Assembly: GCF_000719955.1 (NCBI RefSeq)
Contig: NZ_JOII01000012.1
Span: 91,021-155,020, forward strand
Length of the DNA: 64,000 nt
Reading direction: 5' to 3'
DNA from: Streptomyces albidoflavus
GTDB lineage: Bacteria; Actinomycetota; Actinomycetes; Streptomycetales; Streptomycetaceae
In this document: positions 25,003 to 33,854 of the stretch, in pieces
Numbering within the stretch: position 1 is the stretch's first letter
Layout: each line of letters opens with the position of its first letter
Made by a program: the position numbers and the translations under genes
The notes under the pieces: model-generated
Told to the model about the DNA's origin: nothing
The model's input: the letters and a program-made list of their open reading frames with translations, nothing else
Databases searched by the model: none

Positions 25003-25121
25003 GCGTGACAGTGTGCGCCGTCCGGGGGACCCCCAGACAGAGGGGTGCCGCAATCCGGCCAGGGCTGTTGCGAAGCTGATGCATTCGAGCAGGTGAGCGG
25101 GTGCGACATACAGTGGACCCC

Positions 25122-25676
25122 ATGACAGACCCGGCCCGCGTCCCGGAATCGGAGATTCCCGGCAAGCCCACCTCAGCTTCCCGAACGACGCTTTCGCACA
25201 TCATGACGCACAACGACACCAACCTCCTCGGGACGGTGCACGGCGGCGTGATCATGAAACTGGTGGACGACGCGGCCGGTGCCGTCGCCGGACGCCACTC
25301 CGAGGGGCCCGCCGTCACCGCCTCCATGGACGAGATGGCCTTCCTCATGCCGGTGCGGGTCGGCGACCTCCTGCACGTCCGCGCCCAGGTCAACTGGACC
25401 GGCCGCTCCTCCATGGAGGTCGGCGTGCGCGTGGTGGCCGAGCGGTGGAACGACTCGACCCCGGCCCAGCAGGTCGGCACCGCCTACCTCGTCTTCACCG
25501 CCGTCGACGCCGACGGCAAGCCCCGCCAGGTCCCGCCGGTCATCCCGGAGACCGAGCGCGACAAGCGCCGCTACCAGGAGGCGCAGATCCGCCGCACCCA
25601 CCGGCTGGCCCGCCGCCGCGCCATCCTCGACCTGCGCGAGCAGCGCGCCGCCGAGGGGCTCGACGCGGACGACTGA
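25122..25676 (+). CDS. Hotdog-fold acyl-CoA thioesterase
   Basis: 184 residues. The hotdog pattern is clear: TLSHIMTHNDTNLLGTVHGG with the conserved Asn/Asp and His-Gly-Gly, the helix IMKLVDDAAGAVAG, ASMDEMAFLMPVRVGDLLHV, and GTAYLVFTAVDADGKPRQVP. It matches the long-chain acyl-CoA thioesterase (YciA/Acot7) group, which hydrolyses acyl-CoA to free acid and CoA. The C-terminal tail is Arg-rich (RRTHRLARRRAI). ATG 25122 is chosen; TACAGT lies 8 nt before it, so a leaderless mRNA is possible. It is the only rightward gene within the LCP cluster. Confidence 0.9.
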   Translation: MTDPARVPESEIPGKPTSASRTTLSHIMTHNDTNLLGTVHGGVIMKLVDDAAGAVAGRHSEGPAVTASMDEMAFLMPVRVGDLLHVRAQVNWTGRSSMEVGVRVVAERWNDSTPAQQVGTAYLVFTAVDADGKPRQVPPVIPETERDKRRYQEAQIRRTHRLARRRAILDLREQRAAEGLDADD

Positions 25677-25719
25677 ACCTCGGCCGGACCCCGGGCGGCG
25701 GGCGCGACCATGACCGGAT

Positions 25720-27213
25720 TCACGCCTTTCCGGCGGCCTCGGGCCGGGGGCAGGTGACCTCGTCGCCCCGGAGCGCGCCGGTGGCGCCCTCCGGCGGGTC
25801 CTCCGCGCGGACGGGGTGCACCTCGGTGAAGTCGGCGCCCAGCACGACCCGCAGCGTCCCGCCCTGCCCGGGCGCCGCCTTCACCTCCGCGCCGGGGAAG
25901 GCCGCGGCCACCGTACGCGCCGAGCGGTCCCAGCGGGGGTCGTAGAGGACGGTGGTCCGGGCGGTGGCGCGGTCGGCGGCGTCGACCGCCTGGCCGCTGG
26001 TGCCGAAGCCGGTGGCGCGCAGCGCCCGGTCGGCCTGGGCACCGAGGCCCTGGCGCGGGGTGCCGTTCTCCACCTGGACGCGGATCTGCTCGGGCGGCAC
26101 GTCCACCACCGTCGCCTTCGGCCGCGCGGAGTCGTGGTCGGCGAGCGGGCGGTCCTCGCGGAGCGCGCCGAAGATCCGCTTGGCCTCCTTGGCCTTCCAG
26201 ACCAGGGTGTTCCCGATCCCCGGCACCTCGCGGGCCTCCTCCTGGACCGGGACCGAGGTGAACTCGGCGGAGGCCGGGGTGAACCCCCGCATCGCCTTGC
26301 CCAGGTCGAGCATCCGCTCCGTGGTGAAGCCGCTGTCGGCCCGCAGCGAGCCCAGCACGGACTGGGCCACCTCGCGGAACCGCACCGGGTTGAGCAGCAC
26401 CCCGCTGCCGGTGACCTCGGCGGTGAGCGCGGCGAGGAAACGCTGCTGGCGCTGCATCCGGCTGAGGTCGCCGGTGCCGTCGAGGTGGCGGGAGCGGACG
26501 TACTGGAGGGCCTGGCCGCCGTCGAGGCGGTGCGGGCCCGGGGCCAGGTCGAGGCCGGTGTAGGAGTCCTTGAGACGGCGGACGGTGCAGATCTCCACGC
26601 CGCCGACCGCGTCGACGGTCTCCATGAAGCTGGTGAAGTCGACCTCCACGTAGTGGTCGATCTTCACCTCGGTCATCTTCTCGACCGTCCGCACGGTCAG
26701 CTCCGGCCCGCCCTCCGCGTAGGCGGCGTTCAGCTTGACCGGGTGCGGCCGGTGCTCCTCGCCCGAGGTGCGGTCGGTGTGCGGCGGCATCATCGCGTAG
26801 CTGTCCCGCGGCAGGCTGACCACGCTGACCCGGGAGTGGTCCGCCGAGAGGTGGAGCAGCATCAGGGTGTCGGTGCAGTGGCAGGGCTTGCCGCCGAGCC
26901 GGTACGCCTGGCGCTGCTCCTCGGTGATGGTGTCGCGGCCGTCGGTCCCGGCGAGCAGGATGTTCAGGCCGCGTCCGGCCTCGGGCCGGTTCTTCATGTC
27001 CTTGAACGGGTCGACCCGCTCGATGCCGCTGTCCAGCCCCGACATCACCGCGTGCCCGACCCCGGAGGAGGCGAGCACGGCGACGGACAGGGCCGTCACC
27101 GCGCGCACCGCCCAGCCGGTCCGGCGGCGGTGGCGCCCTCGGCCGGGCGGGACGGGCCGACGGCGGGCGGGGGGACGGGGGGCGCGGGCTCGGGGGCGGG
27201 ACGGCGTGGGCAC
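25720..27213 (-). CDS. LCP family protein 2, with LytR_C domain
   Basis: 497 residues from GTG 27213, chosen because GGAGGTG lies 6 nt upstream; the frame is open further but without coding quality. A short basic N-terminus (PTPSRPRARAPRPPARRR) precedes one TM at about 34-56. The LCP domain has LNILLAGTDGRDTI, DTLMLLHLSADHSRVSVVSL, PVKLNAAYAEGGPELTVRTV and QYVRSRHLDGTGDLSR. A C-terminal LytR_C domain begins IRVQVENGTPRQGLGAQADR. A PCHCTDT insert with two Cys near the active site is unusual. It is convergent with the thioesterase. Confidence 0.93.
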   Translation of the reverse strand: MPTPSRPRARAPRPPARRRPVPPGRGRHRRRTGWAVRAVTALSVAVLASSGVGHAVMSGLDSGIERVDPFKDMKNRPEAGRGLNILLAGTDGRDTITEEQRQAYRLGGKPCHCTDTLMLLHLSADHSRVSVVSLPRDSYAMMPPHTDRTSGEEHRPHPVKLNAAYAEGGPELTVRTVEKMTEVKIDHYVEVDFTSFMETVDAVGGVEICTVRRLKDSYTGLDLAPGPHRLDGGQALQYVRSRHLDGTGDLSRMQRQQRFLAALTAEVTGSGVLLNPVRFREVAQSVLGSLRADSGFTTERMLDLGKAMRGFTPASAEFTSVPVQEEAREVPGIGNTLVWKAKEAKRIFGALREDRPLADHDSARPKATVVDVPPEQIRVQVENGTPRQGLGAQADRALRATGFGTSGQAVDAADRATARTTVLYDPRWDRSARTVAAAFPGAEVKAAPGQGGTLRVVLGADFTEVHPVRAEDPPEGATGALRGDEVTCPRPEAAGKA

Positions 27214-27397
27214 GGGGGACACCTCCGCGTGGCGGGCACGGGCGGGGGAACAGGCGACGGGTCGGTCGGGACGGGAGCGGACGGGTGCCCCGAACGGTAA
27301 GCAGATATGACTTACAGACCGGGGGAGCGGGCCGGACGGCACGCGCCGGTGTCCCCCGTTCGCGGTAACGCCACGTCCGGCGAGCGCCCGCACGCCG

Positions 27398-27436
27398 GAG
27401 GGGCCGTACCGCCCCCATCGGGCGGTACGGCCCCTC
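27398..27436. terminator. Strong terminator of LCP gene 3
   Basis: A perfect 17-bp stem (GAGGGGCCGTACCGCCC and complement) closes a 5-nt loop, immediately downstream of the leftward LCP gene ending at 27477. Confidence 0.9.
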
Positions 27437-27476
27437 GTACCTGGTCGTCGTGGTGCGGTCGCGTGCCCCGCCGGGG

Positions 27477-29399
27477 TCACCAGGTGAAGGCCGGGTCGAC
27501 CTCCATGCAGGCGGTGTCGTCGGAGCCGTTGAGGGCCTCGGCGGAGTCCGGGGGCTCGTTGTCGCCCTTCTTCGGCTTCGGGAAGGTGTCGCCCTCGGTC
27601 CAGTCGGCGCCGATCTCCAGCGTCACCCCGGAGACCTCGGCGGACTTGCGGACGGTGCCCAGCGGCATCCCCAGCGCCTCGGCGACCGACTGGGCGTCGC
27701 CCTCCAGCTCGGCGCTGGGGTAGAGGATCGCGGTCTCCTCGCGGTTCTCCACCTGGTTCTGGTCGGCGGTGGCGCGGGTGAACCCGGCCTCGGTGAGGAG
27801 TTTCACGAGGTCGGAGGCGCGGCCGGAGACCGGGGCGGCGACGGGGGAGCCGGTGCCGTTGCGGACCAGGACGGCGATGTCGGCCGGGTCGTCGGCCGGG
27901 TCCTCGGAGGTCTCGTCCTCGGACGGGGAGGGCGAGGCGCCGTCCCCGTCCCGGCCGTCCAGCGCGATGTCCTCGCGGACCAGGCGGAACAGCTGCTCGG
28001 CGTCGTCCGGCTTCGGCTCCACCCGGTTGTGGTCGGAGGGCGACCAGATCCACGGCATCGTCGCCATGGTGGTCCGGTTGGGCGCGACCTTCTTCAACTC
28101 CTCGGCCAGCGCGTACAGCTCGGCGACCGAGGCGAGTTCCTCGTCGACGGTCAGTGCCTCGGTGGCCTCCTCGGCCAGGTTCCGGAGCTTGTTGGGGCTG
28201 CTCAGCCCGGTGTTCTCGCGCAACTTGCGCACCAGGGAGTTCATGTACATGTGCTGGGCCTTGGCCCGGGCTATGTCCGAGCCGTCGCCGAAGCCGTAGC
28301 GGGTCCGCAGCCAGGCCAGCGCGTCCTCGCCCTTGATCTCCGTGGTGCCCTTCTTCAGCTTGAGGCCGGAGCCCTTGCCGTCGGAGGTCCGCGAGTGCAG
28401 GTTGGCGTCGACGCAGACGGGTACGCCGCCGATCGCGTCGGCCATCGAGACGACGCCGGCGAAGTCGACCATCATGAAGTGGTCGATCCGGATGCCGGTC
28501 AGCTCCTCCCAGGTCGCCACGGTGCAGCCGGGGCCGCCGCGCATCAGCGTCTGGTTGGTCATCCGGGTGCCGACGGTCGCCGGGTAGACCTTGCCGGACT
28601 CCGGGTCGGTGCACTCCGGGATCTTCAGCAGGGTGTCCCGGGGCATGCTGATCACCGACATGTGGGAGCGGTCCGCCGAGAGGTGGAGCAGCATCTGCAC
28701 GTCGGCGAGGGCCGGGCCGCCGAAGGTCTCCCGGGCGCCGCCGAGCCGCTGGTTCTCCTCGGAGTCGCGGGCGTCCGAGCCGATCAGCAGGATGTTCAGC
28801 GGCGTCTGCCCGGCCGCGTTCGGGGTCGGCTCGGGGGCGCGGGACTTGCCGATGTGCAGCGGCTTGCGGTCCAGGTTGTCGTTGAGGTGCTGGTAGTAGA
28901 ACCAGCCCGCCGTGCCCGCCGCCACCAGGGTCAGCGCCAGCCCGGCCGCCGTCCAGGCGAGGATGCGGCGCTTGCGGCGCTTGGGCTTGCGGGGCTTCGC
29001 CGCCGCCTCCGCGTCTGCCTCCTCGGGGGCCTCCCCGGACGCGTCCCCGGGGGCCTCGTCAGGGGCCTCCTCGGGCGCGTCCTCGGGTGCGTCCCGCTCT
29101 CCGCCGGCCTCGGGTCTGCGTCTGCCGGGCCCCGACTCCCCGGCGGGCGGACCTGGTTGCTCCGGTACGCCCACGGGCGTGCCGGAGTCCCGGTCCGGTT
29201 GTTCGTCGGGGTCCTCCGGCTCCGTCTCGCCCTCGCCGTCCGCGCCCCCGGCGTCACCGGCACCGCGCTGGCCGGGCACCTTGGCCCGGCCGGTCTCCAC
29301 CGCCGCGTCCCGGCCCTCGTACAGTCCCTCGTCCCACCCCAGTGCCCCGGCGGGGTCCTGATCCCGTTCGGGACCGCCCTCCGACCGTGCTGAGCCCAT
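27477..29399 (-). CDS. LCP family protein 3, with acidic N-terminal repeats and LytR_C domain
   Basis: 640 residues. A long cytoplasmic N-terminus (1-145) is acidic, with an EAPxEA-type repeat block (about 101-133) followed by the basic stop PRKPKRRKRR. One TM is at about 146-168. The LCP domain holds NILLIGSDARDSEEN, MLLHLSADRSHMSVISMPRD and GEDALAWLRTRYGFGDG. The C-terminal LytR_C domain begins IAVLVRNGTGSPVAAPVS. It is likely to be a membrane-anchored glycopolymer ligase. It has its own terminators on both sides, so it is probably a single transcription unit. Confidence 0.93.
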   Translation of the reverse strand: MGSARSEGGPERDQDPAGALGWDEGLYEGRDAAVETGRAKVPGQRGAGDAGGADGEGETEPEDPDEQPDRDSGTPVGVPEQPGPPAGESGPGRRRPEAGGERDAPEDAPEEAPDEAPGDASGEAPEEADAEAAAKPRKPKRRKRRILAWTAAGLALTLVAAGTAGWFYYQHLNDNLDRKPLHIGKSRAPEPTPNAAGQTPLNILLIGSDARDSEENQRLGGARETFGGPALADVQMLLHLSADRSHMSVISMPRDTLLKIPECTDPESGKVYPATVGTRMTNQTLMRGGPGCTVATWEELTGIRIDHFMMVDFAGVVSMADAIGGVPVCVDANLHSRTSDGKGSGLKLKKGTTEIKGEDALAWLRTRYGFGDGSDIARAKAQHMYMNSLVRKLRENTGLSSPNKLRNLAEEATEALTVDEELASVAELYALAEELKKVAPNRTTMATMPWIWSPSDHNRVEPKPDDAEQLFRLVREDIALDGRDGDGASPSPSEDETSEDPADDPADIAVLVRNGTGSPVAAPVSGRASDLVKLLTEAGFTRATADQNQVENREETAILYPSAELEGDAQSVAEALGMPLGTVRKSAEVSGVTLEIGADWTEGDTFPKPKKGDNEPPDSAEALNGSDDTACMEVDPAFTW

Positions 29400-29436
29400 G
29401 TCGTGCCCTCCCCACCTCGCACCGCACGCCCGAGAG

Positions 29437-29467
29437 CCGCCCCGGCCGTGGTGAGCGGCCGGGGCGG
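29437..29467. terminator. Terminator of LCP gene 4
   Basis: An 11-bp perfect stem (CCGCCCCGGCC and complement) with a 9-nt loop lies between LCP genes 3 and 4, just downstream of gene 4's stop. Confidence 0.7.
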
Positions 29468-29480
29468 ATGCGACGGTGGA

Positions 29481-31286
29481 TCACTTCGCGCAGACGGTCT
29501 TGTCCGCGCTGACCTTGTTCACGCCCTTGGGGGCTTCCTTCGGGGCGACGAGCGGTATGCCCGCGCCCTTGAAGTCGCGGCCCAGTGTGAGCTTGACCGC
29601 CGGGAGCCCCTGAGAGTTGCTCACGGATTCGCCCGGCTTCAGCGCCGAGGCCGGCAGCCCCATCATGTCGGCGAGCGCGCGGGCCTGCGGGGCCTCCTCC
29701 TCGCCGTACTCCACGGTGGTCTTGGCCAGTTCCTCGGGGGCGTTGCCCAACTGCGTGGACTTCAGGACGCCCTGGGTGTTCTGGAGCCAGGTCAGCGTGG
29801 TCTGCGCCGAGCCGGTGGCCGCGCCGCCGTTGTAGACGTCGACCCGCACCTCGGTGGGGTCCGCGCGCTCGCCCTTGAGCCGGGCGGCGACCGCCGCCTT
29901 CTCCTTCTTCTCCTTCTTCTTGACCGCCGTGAAGGAGACGTCCTCGCGGACCATCTGGAAGACGGACTGCGCCTTCGGGTTGTCCAGCACCACCGTCACC
30001 GGGGTCGGCTCGGCCGGGTTGTCCTTGACCGGGATGGTGGCGAACGTCAGGTTCTTCGGGTCGAGTTTGCCCAGCTCCATGCCGAGGTCGCGGAGCTTGG
30101 AGATGTCGGCCAGCGTCGAGTCGACGGTCAGCGCCTTGGTGCCCGCCTCGGCGAGGGAGAACATCTTGGTGGGGCTGGTCAGCGTGTCGTTCGAACTCAG
30201 CTTGCGCATCAGCGAGCTGAGGAACTGCTGCTGGATCTCGATCCGGCTGAGGTCGCCGCCGAAGCCCACCGAGTGCCGGGTGCGGACGAAGGCCAGCGCC
30301 TCCTCGCCCTCGATGGTGTGGGTGCCCTTGGAGAGCTTCAGGTGCGAGTCCGGGTCGTCGATGTCCTTGGCGAGGCAGACCTCGACACCGCCGACGGCCG
30401 TGGTGAGGGTCTTCACCGCGTTGAAGTCGGCCACCATGAAGTGGTCCATCTTTATGCCGGTCAGCTCCGTGACCGTCCGCATGGTGCAGCTGGGGGTGCG
30501 CTCGCCCTGGCCGAGGCTCTCGTTGAACTTGGTGCCCTGCTTGCCCGGGATGACCGTCTCGGTGCCGTCCTCCTGCTGCGTGGGGCAGTCCGGGATGTCG
30601 GTGATCAGGTCGCGCGGGATGCTGAGCGCGGTCGCGTTGGAGCGGTCCTTGGAGACGTGCAGGACGAAGGTGGTGTCGGCGTGGCCGGGGCTGTCCTTGT
30701 CGCCGTACCCCTCGTTGCCCTCGCCGGAGCGCTTGTCGGTGCCGATCAGCAGGACGTTGATGGCCCGGTCCTTGCTGAAGCCGCCGGTGCCCGCGCCGTC
30801 GTCGGCGACCGAGTTGATGTTGTCCTTCAGGTGCTCCAGGTACGCGTAGGCCGAGGCGGCCAGTGCCACCATCACGAAGGCCAGCACGCCGCCGGTCCAC
30901 AGCAGGACCTTCTTCTTGCCCTTCTTCTGCTTCTGGCCGCGCCCCTTGCGCCCGCCCGCGCGGCGCGCGGCGGCACGCCCCGGCGGCGGCTCGGGCTCGG
31001 CGCCCCGGCGCCTGCGCTGCCCCGGGACCGTCTCGCGGGACGGCCGGGAGCCGGGCTCCGGGTCGTCGTGCTCGGGCGCGGGCCGGCGCGGGCGCTCCTG
31101 GCCGGGCTGCGGGTGCTCACGGTCGGGAGCCCGGCGGGAGCGCGGAACGGCGCCCCGCCGCCCATTGCCGGGCGGTCGCCCATCGGAAGGGCTCAGTCGC
31201 AATTCGTAATCGCCGGTATCCGGGTTGAGTACCCACTGGTCTGCGGGGTCGATATTCTCCGCCCGCCCACGGCCTTGCGCGTCCAC
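29481..31286 (-). CDS. LCP family protein 4, with LytR_C domain
   Basis: 601 residues from GTG. The N-terminus contains DPADQWVLNPDTGDYELRL, a motif I recall from Streptomyces LCP proteins, then a Pro/Arg-rich region and a Lys-rich cap (GQKQKKGKKK). One TM is at about 127-149. The LCP domain shows INVLLIGTDKRSGEGN, DTTFVLHVSKDRSNATALSI, GEEALAFVRTRHSVGFGGDL and IQQQFLSSLMRKL. LytR_C begins VRVDVYNGGAATGSAQ. A 240-bp intergenic region precedes it, so it has its own promoter. Confidence 0.93.
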   Translation of the reverse strand: MDAQGRGRAENIDPADQWVLNPDTGDYELRLSPSDGRPPGNGRRGAVPRSRRAPDREHPQPGQERPRRPAPEHDDPEPGSRPSRETVPGQRRRRGAEPEPPPGRAAARRAGGRKGRGQKQKKGKKKVLLWTGGVLAFVMVALAASAYAYLEHLKDNINSVADDGAGTGGFSKDRAINVLLIGTDKRSGEGNEGYGDKDSPGHADTTFVLHVSKDRSNATALSIPRDLITDIPDCPTQQEDGTETVIPGKQGTKFNESLGQGERTPSCTMRTVTELTGIKMDHFMVADFNAVKTLTTAVGGVEVCLAKDIDDPDSHLKLSKGTHTIEGEEALAFVRTRHSVGFGGDLSRIEIQQQFLSSLMRKLSSNDTLTSPTKMFSLAEAGTKALTVDSTLADISKLRDLGMELGKLDPKNLTFATIPVKDNPAEPTPVTVVLDNPKAQSVFQMVREDVSFTAVKKKEKKEKAAVAARLKGERADPTEVRVDVYNGGAATGSAQTTLTWLQNTQGVLKSTQLGNAPEELAKTTVEYGEEEAPQARALADMMGLPASALKPGESVSNSQGLPAVKLTLGRDFKGAGIPLVAPKEAPKGVNKVSADKTVCAK

Positions 31287-31526
31287 GGTTGTCCGAATCC
31301 TCCGTCAGGGCCACGCGGCGCCTCGGGTCCCCTCCCCGCAAGGCGCTCATTCGGTCGGTCCGTCAGTCTCCGGCGGCCGTGTCGGGCTCGCCGGATCGCT
31401 CACACTATCCGGCCTCTTCGGCCCAGGGCGACGGTGGTGAGGCATTGCTTGTTGCTTACAAGTGGGCATTACGGCGCAATCCCGTGCGCTGTTCCACGGT
31501 ATTGAGTGGTCTTTTACCCACAGGAA

Positions 31527-32834
31527 TCATTCACAGGCGGAACGGGCCGCGCTATTACCGCTGAAGGTCGGATCAGGAACGGGCGTCGAACGCACCCCCG
31601 GCGTACCCGAGGGGGCACTGGAGGCGCTCGGAGCGGCCGGGCCCGTGCCCGTGGGGCTGGCGGAGGGTGCGGGGCTCGCGGAGTCGCTCGGGCGCGGGGC
31701 GATCCGTACCGGTTCGTCCTCCCGCAGCAGGGTGAAGAGTTCGCTGGCGGCGGGCTCCACCAACTGGTCACGATTGGGGTCCCCCGCGTACGCCTCGCGC
31801 GGAACGGTCAGGAACCGCACCTCTTTCGTGGGGATGTTCCGCATGGAGCGCACGAGGTCGTAGAGGTCGATGAGGGAGGAGAGGGACGGGTCGGTCGTCA
31901 GCGAGGAGGTGGCCGCGTCCAGCAGGGGGTAGAGCTTGCCCGGGTTGAGGAGGACGCCGTTGCTCTGCACCTTGGCCACCAGGGCGCCGAGGAACTGCTG
32001 CTGGCGCTCCATCCGGTCGGTGTCGCTGCCGTTGCCGAGGCTCTTGCGGGCGCGCACGAAGCCGAGCGACTGCTCGCCGTTGAGGGTGTGCTCACCCGCC
32101 GGGAGCCGGACGTGCGCGTCCTTGTCGTCCATCGGCTGCTTGAGGCAGATCCGCACCCCGTCGACCGCGTCCACCATCCGCTTGAACCCCTGGAAGTCCA
32201 CCACCATGTGGTGATCGACCCTGATCCGGGTCAGGCGCTCGACGGTCCGGATGGTGCACGCCGTTCCGCCGTAGGAATACGCGTCGTTGAACTGCGCCGT
32301 GCGCGCCGGTGCGCTCTCGCCGTCCGCGCGACGGCAGGAGGGGATCTCCACCATCAGGTCGCGGGGTATCGACATGGCGGTCGCGCTGCGCCGGTCGGCG
32401 GCGAGGTGGAGCATGATCACGGTGTCCGAACGCTGGCCCCGGGCCACACCGTACTGGCCGTTGCCCTGTCCGGCACGGGTGTCCGAGCCGACCAGCAGGA
32501 TGTTGAGCGCCCCCTGCTTCGAGGGGAGCGGCCGCTCCTTCTCGTGCCGCTCCAGCTCGGCGATGACCGCGTCGTCCCGCGTGATGTTCCCCTGGAGCCG
32601 GTCGTAGAGCGCCCACGCGCCGACCCCGGCGCCGACCAGCGCCACCGTCGTCCCGGCCGCCGTCCACCACACCCAGCGCCGCCGCAGGAACGGACGGCGG
32701 GCGGGCCCCTGCCGCGCCGGACGGGGGCCCCAGTGCGCCCCCTGCTCCCTCGCCCCGCTCCCTGCGGTCTCCTGGTTCCCCTCGTCGTTCCCCTCGTCCC
32801 CCTGCCCGTCGGGCCGGCCCGCGCGGTCCGTCAC
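31527..32834 (-). CDS. LCP family protein 5 (short form)
   Basis: 435 residues from GTG 32834; the frame continues upstream but through the terminator and antisense to the next gene. The N-terminus is Gln/Gly/Asp-rich, and one TM is at about 56-76 (TTVALVGAGVGAWALYD). The LCP domain holds LNILLVGSDTRAGQGNGQY, MLHLAADRRSATAMSIPRDL, QFNDAYSYGGTACTIRTVER and EQSLGFVRARKSLGNGSDTD. It ends in a Ser/Pro/Ala-rich tail instead of LytR_C. It may have different acceptor specificity from its neighbours, but that is inference. Confidence 0.92.
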   Translation of the reverse strand: MTDRAGRPDGQGDEGNDEGNQETAGSGAREQGAHWGPRPARQGPARRPFLRRRWVWWTAAGTTVALVGAGVGAWALYDRLQGNITRDDAVIAELERHEKERPLPSKQGALNILLVGSDTRAGQGNGQYGVARGQRSDTVIMLHLAADRRSATAMSIPRDLMVEIPSCRRADGESAPARTAQFNDAYSYGGTACTIRTVERLTRIRVDHHMVVDFQGFKRMVDAVDGVRICLKQPMDDKDAHVRLPAGEHTLNGEQSLGFVRARKSLGNGSDTDRMERQQQFLGALVAKVQSNGVLLNPGKLYPLLDAATSSLTTDPSLSSLIDLYDLVRSMRNIPTKEVRFLTVPREAYAGDPNRDQLVEPAASELFTLLREDEPVRIAPRPSDSASPAPSASPTGTGPAAPSASSAPSGTPGVRSTPVPDPTFSGNSAARSACE

Positions 32835-32897
32835 GGTCGGCCACCACCCTCCGTCTCGGCACGGCGTCCCCGAAGCCCGGGCGCCCCTCCCTCCTGA

Positions 32898-32946
32898 CCA
32901 CACCACCCCCCGGCCCGCGGGGCGCGCGGGCCGGGGGGTGGTGTGG
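32898..32946. terminator. Very strong terminator hairpin
   Basis: A perfect 21-bp stem (CCACACCACCCCCCGGCCCG and on) with a 7-nt loop lies downstream of the leftward TIGR03089 gene and upstream of LCP gene 5. Confidence 0.93.
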
Positions 32947-32992
32947 GCCGTACGGGTGAGTGCGGGGCCCGGGGGACTCCCGGGAGGGGGGG

Positions 32993-33745
32993 CTACAGCA
33001 GGGTCAGGTCCACCCGCTCGTCGGCGACCCTGCGGGCCAGCCCCTCCTCCGACAGTCCGCCGGTGTTGCGGCACAGCACGACCGAGCCGCCGGCGGCCAG
33101 CGGCGCGTACAGCCCGGCCGCGAGCCCCTCCCAGGTCTCCCAGCCGAGCCCGGACAGGACGCGGTCGCCCGGGCCTAGGCCGAGCCGGGCCGCCTCCGCG
33201 CGGGCCTCCTCGACCAGCTCGGCGCCGGTCAGCTCGCGGCCCGCCACGGCCAGGGCCGGCTCGTCGGGCTCCACCGGCGCGAAGGGCGCGAACCGGTCGC
33301 CCTGCCCGGGTACCTCCACGGCGTAGTCGGCGAAGCCTTCGGGAGCGTGCGGGAACCGCCCGCCCAGGGGGCGCAGCGCCAGCGCGATCCGCTCGCCGGA
33401 GCAGGCGCGGGCCGCGTCCAGGGTGTCGGGGCCGCTCACCACCAGATCGGCGGCGGCCGGGTCGCCGCCCACCTCGGCGACGACGCCGGTCGAGTGGCAG
33501 GCCAGCAGCCACACGGCGCTCTGCCAGTGTGCCGGGAGCAGCAGCGCGAGCCGGTCGCCGGGCTCGGCGGAGAGGTCGCCCTGGAGCAGGTTGGCGGTCT
33601 TGGCCACCCAATTGGCGAAGGTGGCGACGGAGAGTTCGACGCGCTCGCCCGTCGCGTCGTCGTAGAAGGTCACGAGCGGGCGGGCCGGATCGGCGGCGAG
33701 CGCGGATCGCAGCAGGTCGGCGGGGGTGCGGTCGATGGCGTTCAC
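32993..33745 (-). CDS. TIGR03089 family protein (AMP-ligase-like fragment)
   Basis: 250 residues from GTG 33745. It resembles the N-terminal part of acyl-AMP ligases: DLLRSALAADPARPLVTFYD, SVATFANWVAKTANLL, DRLALLLPAHWQSAVWLLAC, then GPGDRVLSGLGWETWEG. The usual P-loop (SSGTTG-type) and C-terminal catalytic domain are absent, so ligase activity is unlikely. This short form is conserved in actinomycetes as TIGR03089. It is divergent from the amidase gene at 33855 and next to the LCP cluster. Function is unknown. Confidence 0.85.
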   Translation of the reverse strand: MNAIDRTPADLLRSALAADPARPLVTFYDDATGERVELSVATFANWVAKTANLLQGDLSAEPGDRLALLLPAHWQSAVWLLACHSTGVVAEVGGDPAAADLVVSGPDTLDAARACSGERIALALRPLGGRFPHAPEGFADYAVEVPGQGDRFAPFAPVEPDEPALAVAGRELTGAELVEEARAEAARLGLGPGDRVLSGLGWETWEGLAAGLYAPLAAGGSVVLCRNTGGLSEEGLARRVADERVDLTLL

Positions 33746-33854
33746 GCGCGCAAGCGTACGCGGGGCGCAGCGTGCGGGTAGTGGACGCCGGAGTGCGGAG
33801 CGGGGCGACACGCCGACGCGCCGTCAAGTCACCTATGGACAGCTTTGGTCGGTT

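Noticed and set aside
22180..25008. A 2.8-kb plus-strand open frame across the photolyase and LCP 1
   Set aside because: It crosses two well-supported minus-strand genes and encodes only Gly/Val/Ala-rich text.
32993..33745. A complete acyl-CoA synthetase
   Set aside because: Only the N-terminal part of the fold is present, without the P-loop or C-terminal domain, and its length matches TIGR03089.
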